Shown here: one piece after another, positions 1 to 7,591 of the stretch
How the letters are laid out: every line of letters starts with the position of its first letter
Position numbering within the stretch: the first letter of the stretch is position 1
Assembly: GCA_958296235.1 (NCBI GenBank)
Contig: OY282457.1
Span: forward strand, 62,001-126,000
DNA from: an uncultured Candidatus Binatia bacterium
GTDB taxonomy: Bacteria > Desulfobacterota > Binatia > Bin18
Direction of reading: 5' to 3'
DNA: 64,000 bases
Notes under the pieces: model-generated
What the model was told of the DNA's origin: nothing
The model's database searches: none
What the model saw: only the letters and a program-made list of their open reading frames with translations
Program-made: the position numbers and the translations under genes

Positions 1-415
1 GCGCCAATTCAGCCACGGGCAAACCCACCTGTTCGGCCACGCCAAGCAAAACAGACAGGTCGCCAATATCCCGCTCTGCCTCAAACGCGGCCACAAACAC
101 CGCCTCGTGATAGGCGGCAAACAGGTCATGGCCTTTGGCGAATTCAGCCGCTTCTAAGGCGTAGGCCGAGTCCAGCCATTTTGCTGGGATGCGGAGCGGG
201 ACGCCGGTTTCGCGCGAGATACGCACGATTTTGCCTTTGGCATCATCCCCGATCATCTCACCATTTTTCCAGCCCTTGTGCCGGCGGGCGATATTGATGC
301 CTTTCCACACCAGCTCGATTGCGAGTTGACCGTCGAGCTGTTCCATTACGCGCTTGGCGATATAGCTGAGGGAAGAGGCATAATCGTAGTAGACCGGGAT
401 TTTAACGTTCGCCAT
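1..415 (-). CDS. DsbA-family / 2-hydroxychromene-2-carboxylate isomerase-like protein (3' end cut off)
   Basis: The reverse strand reads without a stop from an ATG at 415 to the window edge, so only about 138 N-terminal residues are present. The start [20 protein letters not shown] fits the first beta strand and helix of the DsbA-like thioredoxin fold in the HCCA isomerase/DsbA group, where a Y-x-D-x-x-S stretch replaces the CxxC redox pair. A helical insertion of the usual kind follows ([18 protein letters not shown]). With no CxxC, an isomerase or glutathione-dependent role is likelier than disulfide oxidation. The substrate cannot be told from the part present. Confidence 0.8.
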   Translation of the reverse strand, partial: MANVKIPVYYDYASSLSYIAKRVMEQLDGQLAIELVWKGINIARRHKGWKNGEMIGDDAKGKIVRISRETGVPLRIPAKWLDSAYALEAAEFAKGHDLFAAYHEAVFVAAFEAERDIGDLSVLLGVAEQVGLPVAELA

Positions 416-493
416 GAGGATGCACCCTCTTCATTCCTGGTGGCCAAAACTGTACCCGGCGTTCCATTGCACGGGCAAGAGGGTTGGACTAGA

Positions 494-661
494 GTGGCTA
501 TCAACGCTCGACTCTGTTCACCTCAAGAGAAAGGAATAGCCGTTTTACGATTGATATCGGCCGTAGGCGGTCTACTCGTCACCCTTGGTCTGGCGGTTGC
601 GGGCTGGAGACAACGCGTTCGGATTCAGCAACTCGTCGAGGAGATTAAGGAGACCGCATGA
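494..661 (+). CDS. Possible small single-pass membrane protein
   Basis: This is a 55-codon frame from a GTG at 494. It has a hydrophobic stretch (ISAVGGLLVTLGLAVAGW, about residues 21-38) followed by a basic/acidic helix ending in VEEIKETA. Its stop overlaps the next ATG in an ATGA at 658-661, the arrangement of translationally coupled genes. It lies between the divergently read DsbA-like gene and the UGSC selenoprotein gene. No family is recognised. The upstream part of this open frame is antisense to the DsbA-like gene, so only the part after 415 could be coding. Confidence 0.3.
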   Translation: MAINARLCSPQEKGIAVLRLISAVGGLLVTLGLAVAGWRQRVRIQQLVEEIKETA

Positions 662-747
662 CTGGGATAGAGATTTTTGCCGCAGGTGTCGGGCTGGCGA
701 TCTTGGCGACCATTGGGGTGTTTGTCTGGAGACTGACAAGACCATGA
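658..747 (+). CDS. Possible tiny membrane protein (29 aa)
   Basis: The ATG at 658 overlaps the previous small frame by four bases (ATGA). The peptide begins MTGIEIFAAGVGLAILATIG and ends VWRLTRP, one predicted transmembrane helix with a basic tail. It stops 20 bases before the ATG of the selenoprotein gene. Topology and coupling suggest a real small membrane protein, but length and lack of a known family keep confidence low. Confidence 0.3.
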   Translation: MTGIEIFAAGVGLAILATIGVFVWRLTRP

Positions 748-767
748 AATCATTGTAGGAGGTGCGT

Positions 768-1355
768 ATGGGACAGATTGAAGTCCTCAGTCCGGTTGGA
801 GAAGCGCAAGTCGGCGATCTGCCGCTTGCCCGACGAGACCGGAACTTACAAGGGAAAACAATCGGCTTTCTAAATAACCGCAAGGCCAACGCCGGCCTGC
901 TGCTCGAACAGGTGGAAGCGCTGCTGCACGAACGCTGTGGAGATTTCGCTGTTATTAAAGGTGAAAAGAATGCCTCACTCGGCGCACCCAAAGAGGTCAT
1001 GGCCCGCCTGTCAACCTGTGACGTGGTTGTCGCGGCCATAGGCGATTGAGGCTCATGCACGTCGTGGGGTCTCCACGACACCATTGAACTGGAAAAGCAG
1101 GGAGTTCCGACCGCCATCATTTGCAGCGACGAGTTTGCGCCGCTCGGCCGTGCCGAGTCCCGCACCCTGGGTATGAGCGGTGTGCCCATTGCCGTGATTC
1201 CCCATCCCCTGGCCGGTAATACGCCGCAGGTGGTACAGGCCAAAGCCGCGGCTGTGGTGGATGAAATTCTGGCTATTTTGACCCAGCCCGCGGAGCAGTT
1301 GGCCGACAGGTATCGCGGGCGGTTTCTTAAGCCGATGGGGAAAAAGATCGCATGA
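768..1355 (+). CDS. UGSC-family selenoprotein (Sec at in-frame UGA 1047-1049)
   Basis: An AGGAGG at 757-762 places the start at ATG 768. The frame meets UGA at 1047-1049 and continues open to a second UGA at 1353-1355, giving 195 residues with selenocysteine at position 94. The context reads AAIGD-U-GSC-TSWGLHD, which is the U-G-S-C signature that names the UGSC selenoprotein family known from environmental genomes. A GTCGTGG/CCACGAC stem with a GGTCT loop begins 11 bases after the UGA, as in bacterial SECIS elements. The C-terminal half (GVPIAVIPHPLAGN) continues the same fold. The Sec/Cys motif suggests a redox or thiol-dependent catalytic site; the biochemical role of the family is unknown. 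The gene's own terminator codon is also UGA, so UGA has both meanings in one message. Confidence 0.92.
1047..1079 (+). promoter_or_regulatory. Sec UGA codon and bacterial SECIS-like hairpin
   Basis: The UGA at 1047-1049 is followed by a perfect 7-bp stem, GTCGTGG (1061-1067) with CCACGAC (1073-1079), closing a five-base GGTCT loop. Stem distance and the GG-containing loop resemble the fdhF SECIS that SelB recognises. The helix also encodes protein, as in other bacterial SECIS elements. Confidence 0.85.
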
Positions 1356-1360
1356 ACGCG

Positions 1361-1499
1361 CTTCGACTTCGCCCCTATGGAGCTACGCTCAGCATGAACG
1401 GCAAACAAGTTTGCCTGAACCACTAGCCCCTTACCACTCTGAATAAAGCCGGGTCAGGCGGTCCCGTTTGGCCTGAGCGTAGCGTCAGCGGAGTCGAAG
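1361..1499. repeat. Inverted pair of a REP-like intergenic repeat
   Basis: CTTCGACTTCG...GGAGCTACGCTCAG at 1361-1392 is matched in inverted orientation by CTGAGCGTAGCGTCAGCGGA...GTCGAAG at 1473-1499. The same CTTCGACTTCGC...CGCTCAGG words recur at 6504-6576. The pair could form a hairpin between the selenoprotein gene and its neighbour. It is non-coding. Confidence 0.6.
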
Positions 1500-1529
1500 G
1501 GAGAATGGGGAGGAGGGAGGAATGGCGTA

Positions 1530-2612
1530 ATGGATTGCCAATCAGACAAAATCTCCCTGGACGATTCTCTCGAATCCGTCAATGACTGGTTTTACGACCA
1601 GGGCTGGACGGATGGTCTCCCGATTATTCCACCCACACCCGAGCGGGTAGAAAAGATGCTGGCCTGGACGGACCGCGCTCCCCAAGACGCGCTGGGGCCG
1701 ATACCGCCCGGATACGGCAGTGCCACACTGGAAAAATTAGCCGTAAACGCAGTCATGGCCGGCTGTGTGCCCGAATATTTTCCGGTCATTATTGCCGCGG
1801 TTGAGGCATTGCTCGAAGGCCCGTTCAATCTGTACGGGGTTCAGAGTACAACCCATCCCTGCGCGCCGCTGCTGATTCTCAACGGCCCGATTGCGGCTGA
1901 GCTCGGCGTCAACTCTCGCTACAACGCCTTTGGCCAGGGCTGGCGGCCAAACGCCACAGTCGGTCGAGCGATTCGCCTGGTTTTGCTGAATATCGGTGGG
2001 GGAACGCCAGGCATGCTGGACCGCTCAACCCAGGGCCAGCCCTCCAAGTACAGCTATTGTATTGCCGAGAACGAGGAGGAAAACCCTTGGGGACCGCTGC
2101 ATGTCGAACGCGGCTTTGCAGCCGAGACCAGCACGGTCACCGTCTGCGGAGCGGAAGGGCCGCATAATATCAACGACCATATCAGCAGTGCCGCACCGGG
2201 GATTCTGACGACCATTGCCAGCACCATGGCTGGTATGGGCTCGAATAATGCCTACGCCTTTGGTGAACCGATTCTCGCGCTTGGACCGGAGCACGCCGAT
2301 ATTCTGGCCCGAGACGGCATCTCAAAAGACGACATCCGCACCTATATTTTTGAGCACGCCCGGGTGCCGCGCGAACAGTGGGAGGCGGGCGGCATGATCG
2401 GCATGGGGTTTACCCCGGATGACGCCTTTCCCGAAGCGGACGCCATCCCGCTGATCCGCAAGCCGGAACGGCTCATGGTTCTTGTCGTCGGTGGTCCGGG
2501 TCGCCACTCCTGCTGGATGCCTACGTTCGGGGCCATGACTCGCTCCGTCACCCGTCAGATTGCCCTCAAAGACGGCCGGCCAGCCACGTCTATTCAAGAG
2601 TTTCGTCGCTAG
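1530..2612 (+). CDS. Conserved protein of unknown function, probable UGSC partner
   Basis: This 360-residue soluble protein starts at ATG 1530 behind a purine-rich AGGAGGGAGG stretch. It is rich in glycine turns and carries Cys/His sites that look conserved: HPCAPLLILNG near residue 108, VCGAEGPHNIND near 207 and RHSCWMPTFGA near 328. It has no signal peptide or transmembrane helix. It follows the UGSC selenoprotein on the same strand with only a repeat between, suggesting that the two act together. I recognise no enzyme family with confidence. The Cys and His residues could bind a metal or work with the Sec/Cys site; that is inference. Confidence 0.75.
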   Translation: MDCQSDKISLDDSLESVNDWFYDQGWTDGLPIIPPTPERVEKMLAWTDRAPQDALGPIPPGYGSATLEKLAVNAVMAGCVPEYFPVIIAAVEALLEGPFNLYGVQSTTHPCAPLLILNGPIAAELGVNSRYNAFGQGWRPNATVGRAIRLVLLNIGGGTPGMLDRSTQGQPSKYSYCIAENEEENPWGPLHVERGFAAETSTVTVCGAEGPHNINDHISSAAPGILTTIASTMAGMGSNNAYAFGEPILALGPEHADILARDGISKDDIRTYIFEHARVPREQWEAGGMIGMGFTPDDAFPEADAIPLIRKPERLMVLVVGGPGRHSCWMPTFGAMTRSVTRQIALKDGRPATSIQEFRR

Positions 2613-2620
2613 CCCTGCCG

Positions 2621-2637
2621 GGCCGGATGATCCGGCC
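2621..2637. other. 17-nt intergenic hairpin
   Basis: GGCCGGAT-G-ATCCGGCC is a perfect inverted repeat between the UGSC partner gene and the YchF-like gene. No T-run follows, so it is not a typical intrinsic terminator. It may stabilise the upstream message. Confidence 0.4.
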
Positions 2638-2662
2638 GGCCGAAGCTGCTAGACTCCGGCCT

Positions 2663-3709
2663 ATGAAAGTCGGCTTAGTTGGATTTGCTCGTTCGGGAAA
2701 AACCACCATCTTTAACGCCCTGACTGGTATGAGCGCCGCGGTCGGCAGCTTTGAAACCAAACGCGATGCCGCGATTGCGGTGGTCAAAGTGCCTGACCCC
2801 CGGGTTGATGCCCTGGCTGAGATCGTTCAGCCGGACCGGAAAAAATACGCGGAAGTGACGTTTCTCGACTTTCCGCCCTCAGCCGAACGCAAGGCCGCGC
2901 TTGATACGCGCTCGCTGGCTCAGATGCGCGAGGTCGAAGCCCTGACGCAAGTGGTGCGCGCCTTTGACGACCCGCTGGCGACTGCCCCGGCCGACCCTCT
3001 CCGCGCCTTACGTGACTTTCAGTCAGAATTGATTTTGGCTGACATGGGGGTGATTGAGAAACGACTGGAACGCCTGCGCAAGGAAAAGGGCAAGGAACGT
3101 GAGCGCGAGTTGCTGGAGAAATGCCAGAGCGTACTTGAAGCCGAGCGGCCCTTGCGGAACGAAACGTTTCTGCCCGAAGAAGAAATGCTGCTGTCGGGTT
3201 TTGCCTTTCTGAGTCAAAAACCTCTGCTGATTGTCTATAACCGGGCAGAAGAAGAGATGCAGGCCGCAGTGCCGCAGGAAGTCGCCGCCTATATTGAAGA
3301 ACAGGGGCTGACCGCCGTGCCCATCTGCGGCAAGGTGGAGATGGAAATAGCGGAACTGGAGGAAGACGAACGTGGCCTCTTTCTGGCCGACCTTGGCGTG
3401 GAGGAGTCGGCCCGGGATCGGTTCATTCAGTATGCCTATCGGATGCTGAACCTCATGAGCTTTTTCACCGCGGGACCGATGGAAGCCCGCGCCTGGACCA
3501 TAGAACGCGGCCTGACGGCTATCAAAGCCGCCGGAAAAATCCATTCGGATATTGAACGCGGCTTTATTCGCGCCGAAGTCATCGCCTACGAGGCGTATAT
3601 CGAACACGGCGGGGAAGCGGGTTGTCGGGACGCGGGAAAAATGCGGCTCGAAGGCAAAGAATACGTTATGCAGGATGGCGATGTGGTCCATTTCCGGTTC
3701 AAGGTGTGA
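2663..3709 (+). CDS. YchF/Obg-like P-loop NTPase with C-terminal TGS-type domain
   Basis: The chosen ATG at 2663 gives 348 residues beginning MKVGLVGFARSGKTTIFNAL, a P-loop (GFARSGKT) right at the N-terminus as in YchF/OLA1. A charged helical region around residues 130-180 matches the coiled-coil insert, and the last 80 residues (IRAEVIAYEAYIEHGG ... VMQDGDVVHFRF) are the YchF TGS-like domain. The G3 region reads FLDFPPSAE rather than DxxG and the G4-like position reads YNRAEEE, so this looks like a divergent paralogue of ribosome-associated YchF. It probably binds ATP or GTP and associates with ribosomes. Confidence 0.82.
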   Translation: MKVGLVGFARSGKTTIFNALTGMSAAVGSFETKRDAAIAVVKVPDPRVDALAEIVQPDRKKYAEVTFLDFPPSAERKAALDTRSLAQMREVEALTQVVRAFDDPLATAPADPLRALRDFQSELILADMGVIEKRLERLRKEKGKERERELLEKCQSVLEAERPLRNETFLPEEEMLLSGFAFLSQKPLLIVYNRAEEEMQAAVPQEVAAYIEEQGLTAVPICGKVEMEIAELEEDERGLFLADLGVEESARDRFIQYAYRMLNLMSFFTAGPMEARAWTIERGLTAIKAAGKIHSDIERGFIRAEVIAYEAYIEHGGEAGCRDAGKMRLEGKEYVMQDGDVVHFRFKV

Positions 3710-3752
3710 GACAGAGCTTGGGCCGAAAGGGCGCAGGGTGGCACACCGCGTC

Positions 3753-4181
3753 TCAGCCGGTGGAGAAAATATGACTCCACCCGCCCTGCGCCAGGTTAGT
3801 GACAAAGGCGATATTGCCCTCAAGAAAGTCGTGGTCGAGGAGCTGTGTCGGCTCCACCCAGGCGAGAGTCTCAAAAACATTATTGACCAGAGCGCCGCGG
3901 TAGGCGGGAACATGGAAAAAGGTCAGGGCCACGCTCCGGCCCTTCGGATAGGCATGACTGGTCCGGTGGAGTTCTTCTCCCACGCTGGCCTGAATGCCGA
4001 GTTCTTCCTCCAACTCGCGCAGCAGGCCGGCCGCCTCATCTTCGCCGTCTTTGACTTTGCCGCCGGGGAATTCCCATTTCAGGGCGTGCAAGGCATCTCT
4101 GCGCCGCTGACAGATCAGCAGCCGGGTGGAGCGGGTCACGAGACCGGCTGAGACGCGAACAGGCCGAATGGCATGGGCCAT
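3753..4181 (-). CDS. Nudix hydrolase, MutT-like
   Basis: The protein has 142 residues. Its Nudix box runs from GGKVKDGEDEAA through LRELEEELGI (about residues 40-63) and keeps the full G-x5-E-x7-RE-x2-EE pattern, so it should be catalytically competent. The preceding WEFPGG and the small size fit the MutT group that hydrolyses (deoxy)nucleoside triphosphates such as 8-oxo-dGTP. Substrate is not provable from sequence. It lies four bases from the SirB1-like gene on the same strand and is probably co-transcribed, downstream of it. Confidence 0.87.
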   Translation of the reverse strand: MAHAIRPVRVSAGLVTRSTRLLICQRRRDALHALKWEFPGGKVKDGEDEAAGLLRELEEELGIQASVGEELHRTSHAYPKGRSVALTFFHVPAYRGALVNNVFETLAWVEPTQLLDHDFLEGNIAFVTNLAQGGWSHIFSTG

Positions 4182-4185
4182 TATT

Positions 4186-5019
4186 TTAATTTAACTGGGC
4201 AACCGAGCGCTGGATAAGGGCGCGGATGTTTGCCGCATCTTCGGCCTTGGGCGCCAGTTGCAGATATTTCTTGAAGTCGCGGACAGCGCCCTGCATGCGA
4301 CCCAGGCGTTGCTGAACGGCGCCGCGGTCGCGGACCTCCAGGGCAAAATCCGGCGCCAGCAAAAGAATCCGATCAATAATGCTCAGGGCGCGTTCAAAAT
4401 CGCCCTTTTGCAGATAGACGCCTTTTAAGTTGCGCAGCATACGGATGAGGATTTCTTTTTTCGTTGCCGGGGTAAGCAACTGAGGGATTTGAGCCACAAA
4501 GGGATTATTGTCCCCATACATGCTCTTGAGCTTTGCGGCGAGCTGCTCTTCGGTTACCGCTGCCCCGCCAGCAAAAGGGTCGAGAATCTGCTCTTCATCC
4601 GGGCCGACATGCTTGACCAGGAAATGTCCTGGAAATCCAACCCCAGCCAGGGACAGGCCCAGGCGCCGGCCCACCTCCATATACAGAACGGACAGGGTGA
4701 TGGGGATACCGGTCTTCCGCTCCAGGACTTCATTCAGAAAGCTGTTGCGCGGGTCATAATACTCGCCGGCATTGCCCCTCAGACCCTCCTCAAAAAAGAG
4801 ATGGGTGTTGAGTGCCTGAATCCGGTCCTGGGGGGTAGGGGAATCGGGCAGCTTGGCGCGCACCGCTTCCGCGAGTTGGTCGAGACGCTGCAAGTAGTGA
4901 GCAACGTCGAGATTTGGCTGTTCTTCCTGCGCAATCAGGAGAGCGGCTTCGGCAAGGTCCAGCTCGGCTTCAGGTCCTGAGACAAGAGCGGTGAAACGTT
5001 CACGTGCCGGTGTAGTCAT
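4186..5019 (-). CDS. SirB1-like transglutaminase/TPR protein
   Basis: The start is set at MTTPARERF (ATG at 5019), giving 277 residues. The N-terminal part has the SirB1/transglutaminase-like signature: YYDPRNSFLNEVLERKTG, then GIPITLSVLYMEVGRRLGL and GVGFPGHFLVKH. The last 90 residues form TPR-like helices (GDFERALSIIDRILLLAPDF). This architecture, a non-peptidase transglutaminase-fold domain plus TPRs, is widespread (YchA/SirB1) and has no settled enzymatic role. Its start region faces the alpha/beta-hydrolase promoter. Confidence 0.85.
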   Translation of the reverse strand: MTTPARERFTALVSGPEAELDLAEAALLIAQEEQPNLDVAHYLQRLDQLAEAVRAKLPDSPTPQDRIQALNTHLFFEEGLRGNAGEYYDPRNSFLNEVLERKTGIPITLSVLYMEVGRRLGLSLAGVGFPGHFLVKHVGPDEEQILDPFAGGAAVTEEQLAAKLKSMYGDNNPFVAQIPQLLTPATKKEILIRMLRNLKGVYLQKGDFERALSIIDRILLLAPDFALEVRDRGAVQQRLGRMQGAVRDFKKYLQLAPKAEDAANIRALIQRSVAQLN

Positions 5020-5099
5020 AGAAGCCTCTCCTCTCACCTTATACTGCTAGGAAAAGGGCAGGGGTGCAAGGGTGCGTCAGGGCAGGCCGGTCCCCTGTG

Positions 5100-5149
5100 T
5101 TTTGACAAGGGGCGCGGGTTTTGACAAGGGGCGCGGGGTCTTCTATGTC
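5100..5149 (+). promoter_or_regulatory. Promoter with tandemly duplicated -35 box
   Basis: The 19-bp unit TTTTGACAAGGGGCGCGGG occurs twice back to back (5100-5118 and 5119-5137), each with a perfect TTGACA. From the second copy (5121-5126) a 17-bp spacer leads to TATGTC at 5144-5149. The hydrolase ATG is at 5182 behind GAAAGGAAG. Confidence 0.55.
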
Positions 5150-5181
5150 TCAGGGGACTGAGTGAGAAAGGAAGACCGACT

Positions 5182-6462
5182 ATGGCACTCGCCCGCATCC
5201 CGCGCTATTCGGCCCAGGGCCTCAGCCTGATTTCATTTGAGAGGCTCTCTTCAGCCACAAACGCCGAGGTTATTCCGTTTACCGCAGAAGACCGGGGCGA
5301 ATCAAAAGGCGTGCTGTACACCCGCGGCGGAGAGAAAACGGTGGTGTGTCTGATGCACCCGCGGGCCGACATGAGCCGCCACTATGCCATTCCTTATCTG
5401 CTCAACGGGGGCTATGCCGCGTTTGGTCAGGAAGGCCGTTGGCCCAGCAACGATATTGCCTGTATCCATGAAATGCTGTTGCTGGATATTGCCGCCAGCC
5501 TGCGCTACCTCAGAGAAGAACGGGGCTTTGAGCAGATCGTGCTGATCGGCAATAGCGGGGGCGGTTCCTTGTACGCCTTTTATTTAGCCCAAGCCGTGAC
5601 CGCCCCGCCGGGTCGGCTGACAACCACCCCCGCCGGCGACCCGTACGATCTCAATCGATTTCAACTGCCGCCCGCCGATGGGATGATTTTTCTGGCGGCT
5701 CATCTTGGGGAAGGGAAATTTCTGGAAGGCGCTATCGATCCCTCTGTGACAGACGAGGACGATCCGCTCTCCTGTGACCCCAGTCTGGATATGTATCATC
5801 CGGCCAATGGCTTTTGTGAGCCGCCCCAGCCCAGCTCGTATAGCGCCGAGTTCATCGCACGCTACCGGGCCGCTCAGCTGCAGCGGGTGAGGCGGATTGA
5901 CGCCATTGCCCGTCGTTATGTTGACGAGCAACGCTATTTTCAAGAACAGCTTCGACAGCCGGACTTTGATGACCAAGCGCTGGAGCGAAGAGCTTTTCTC
6001 AGCCGGCGGGCCCTTGTCGGGCGCTATATGGAGATTCACCGTACCGAGGCGAATCTTGCCTATACGGACCCGTCGATTCACCCCTCGGCGCGGGACTATG
6101 GCTCGCTCTGGTCGCCGCGGCCAGACCTGTTTAACTATCTTGAGGCCGGCTTTGCCAAATACCAGACGCCGCGCGCCTGGCTGAGCACCTGGTCGGGCCA
6201 GGCGTCGCGAGCCGCGGTGCTCGACAATGTGGCTCACCTCAGCCTGCCGACCCTGGTCGTGAATCACACCGGAGATCACGCCATTTACCCGCAGGAGTCA
6301 GAGGCCGTGTATCAACACTCGCCGGCTGACGACAAACACCTGGCGCATGTAGACGCCGATCACTTTGGTTTTCCGCTCGCGTCACAGCCCGACCGCGGCG
6401 GCCGCGACGCGACAATGAAAGTGATTGTGGACTGGCTGCGCGCGCGCTTCCCTGGACGATAA
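5182..6462 (+). CDS. Alpha/beta-hydrolase family protein
   Basis: The protein has 426 residues, no signal peptide and a clear alpha/beta-hydrolase core. VVCLMHPRADMSRHYAIPYL carries the oxyanion strand region, LIGNSGGGSLYAFYLA holds the nucleophile elbow (G-N-S-G-G), and LPTLVVNHTGDHAIYP and HVDADHFGFP supply the acid and histidine. A long cap of about 200 residues sits between nucleophile and acid, larger than in simple esterases. The natural substrate is unknown. A promoter with a duplicated -35 box precedes it. Confidence 0.85.
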   Translation: MALARIPRYSAQGLSLISFERLSSATNAEVIPFTAEDRGESKGVLYTRGGEKTVVCLMHPRADMSRHYAIPYLLNGGYAAFGQEGRWPSNDIACIHEMLLLDIAASLRYLREERGFEQIVLIGNSGGGSLYAFYLAQAVTAPPGRLTTTPAGDPYDLNRFQLPPADGMIFLAAHLGEGKFLEGAIDPSVTDEDDPLSCDPSLDMYHPANGFCEPPQPSSYSAEFIARYRAAQLQRVRRIDAIARRYVDEQRYFQEQLRQPDFDDQALERRAFLSRRALVGRYMEIHRTEANLAYTDPSIHPSARDYGSLWSPRPDLFNYLEAGFAKYQTPRAWLSTWSGQASRAAVLDNVAHLSLPTLVVNHTGDHAIYPQESEAVYQHSPADDKHLAHVDADHFGFPLASQPDRGGRDATMKVIVDWLRARFPGR

Positions 6463-6503
6463 CGTATGATGGAAAAAGGAACCCACCCCGCCGTATTCCC
6501 GGC

Positions 6504-6576
6504 CCTTCGACTTCGCTGGCGCTCCGCTCAGGGTGAACGGCGCGCCCCTCGACTTCACTCCGCTCAGGGGTGAATG
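6504..6576. repeat. Two tandem copies of a REP-like repeat
   Basis: CCTTCGACTTCGCTGGCGC...CGCTCAGGGTGAACGG (6504-6540) is followed by CCTCGACTTCACTCCGCTCAGGGGTGAA (6547-6574). The words match those at 1361-1499, indicating a dispersed intergenic family. The gap from 6463 to 6671 has no gene I can support. Confidence 0.6.
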
Positions 6577-6671
6577 GCCAGCTTGCTGCCTCGGGAGTGG
6601 CGTCATCTTGACACCCTTTTGTCATCCGGCGTACAGTTCTCCCGGCGAAGGATATGTCACAGGAGGAAATC

Positions 6672-7070
6672 ATGAGTGCAGCAGAGAATAAGGAAATCAT
6701 CAGCACTATGTTTGCCGAACTCTCGAAAGGGAATGCGGATGCCTTTTTGAGCACCCTGGCGGACGATGTCAATTTCAGCCTGATCGGCTCGACCAAATTC
6801 TCGGGCGTGTTCAAGGGCAAGGCGGAGTTCGTCGAAAAAGTCCTGGCTCCCCTCGGGGCGCAGCTCGAAAACGGGCTGACCATGCACGTGGATAATCTGA
6901 TTGCCGAAGGGGACAATGTTGTCATGCAGGGTCGCGGCGAGTCCATGACCAAGGCCGGTAAGGCGTATAACAACACCTATGCCCAGGTCTTCCGACTCGA
7001 AAACGGGAAAGTGCAGCAGGTCACGGAATACCTGGATACTGAACTGGTGAACGCGGTCTTTGGTAAGTAG
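6672..7070 (+). CDS. NTF2-like / SnoaL-like protein
   Basis: An AGGAGG at 6661-6666 selects the ATG at 6672 over the one at 6654. The 132-residue product has the cone-shaped NTF2-like pattern: ENKEIISTMFAELSKGNADAFLSTLADDV, a central VVMQGRGESMTKAGKAYNN strand pair and a final AQVFRLENGKVQQVTEYLD. Such folds serve as small isomerases, dehydratases or binding domains. No catalytic set can be assigned. It lies just upstream of the MaoC pair on the same strand. Confidence 0.85.
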   Translation: MSAAENKEIISTMFAELSKGNADAFLSTLADDVNFSLIGSTKFSGVFKGKAEFVEKVLAPLGAQLENGLTMHVDNLIAEGDNVVMQGRGESMTKAGKAYNNTYAQVFRLENGKVQQVTEYLDTELVNAVFGK

Positions 7071-7108
7071 TCCCGAGGGGCGTCGGATTCGGCGTCCCTC
7101 CCCAACCC

Positions 7109-7588
7109 ATGACCAGCCAAGCCTCTGTCACAGCGCCGGATCGGACCTGCCTGATCGGCCGCGCTCTGTCTCCGGTTCGCTACACTATTCGTGAGGACGA
7201 TATACACGACTATCTGCCGGTTGCGGGCGAGGAGCAGGCCGCCTTTCTGAGTGACGAAGAAGCCCAAGCGGCAGGGTATGCGCGCCGGGTTATCCCCCCC
7301 TCGTTTGCCCCTTTTGTTGCGGTGCAGGCGCTGCTCCAGGCTTTCGATTGGGAGAGAGATTTTCTGTTCAACTATCGGACCGGAACCGCCATGTTCGGCG
7401 AGCAGGAACTGGAATATCTGCGGCCCCTCTATGTGGGTGAAACGCTGACCGTTCGGTCCGAAGTGGCGAACGTGTACGAGAAGAAAGGGAAAAGCACGTT
7501 TGACGTGATCCAGGTCCATTTTACCGCAACGGATGACTCCGAGGCGGTGGCCTTTCAGGGAGAACAGTCGTACATCCTGTTCAAATAG
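7109..7588 (+). CDS. MaoC-type hot-dog protein, FAS1-DH-like N-terminal half
   Basis: The protein has 159 residues. The start SPVRYTIREDDIHDYLPVAG and the later VIPPSFAPFVAVQALLQAF match the N-terminal hot-dog domain of two-part MaoC dehydratases, which binds the acyl chain but lacks the hydratase residues. The strand YLRPLYVGETLTVRSEVANV completes the fold. The hydratase-type partner gene follows after three bases, so the two probably form a heteromeric (R)-specific enoyl-CoA hydratase or dehydratase. Confidence 0.85.
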   Translation: MTSQASVTAPDRTCLIGRALSPVRYTIREDDIHDYLPVAGEEQAAFLSDEEAQAAGYARRVIPPSFAPFVAVQALLQAFDWERDFLFNYRTGTAMFGEQELEYLRPLYVGETLTVRSEVANVYEKKGKSTFDVIQVHFTATDDSEAVAFQGEQSYILFK

Positions 7589-7591
7589 CCG

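Noticed and set aside
1047-1049. Genome-wide reassignment of UGA
   Set aside because: Many genes here end in UGA, including the UGSC gene itself at 1353-1355, so UGA is a normal stop.
768-1355. Two separate short ORFs or a pseudogene split by a nonsense mutation
   Set aside because: The UGA falls exactly in the UGSC motif, the frame is unchanged across it and a SECIS-like hairpin follows.
572-1423. Minus-strand ORF of 283 codons
   Set aside because: It is antisense to the selenoprotein gene and low in protein-like composition; the plus frame has family motifs and a ribosome site.
3023-3913. Minus-strand ORF of 296 codons
   Set aside because: It overlaps both the YchF-like gene and the Nudix gene and has no recognisable domain.
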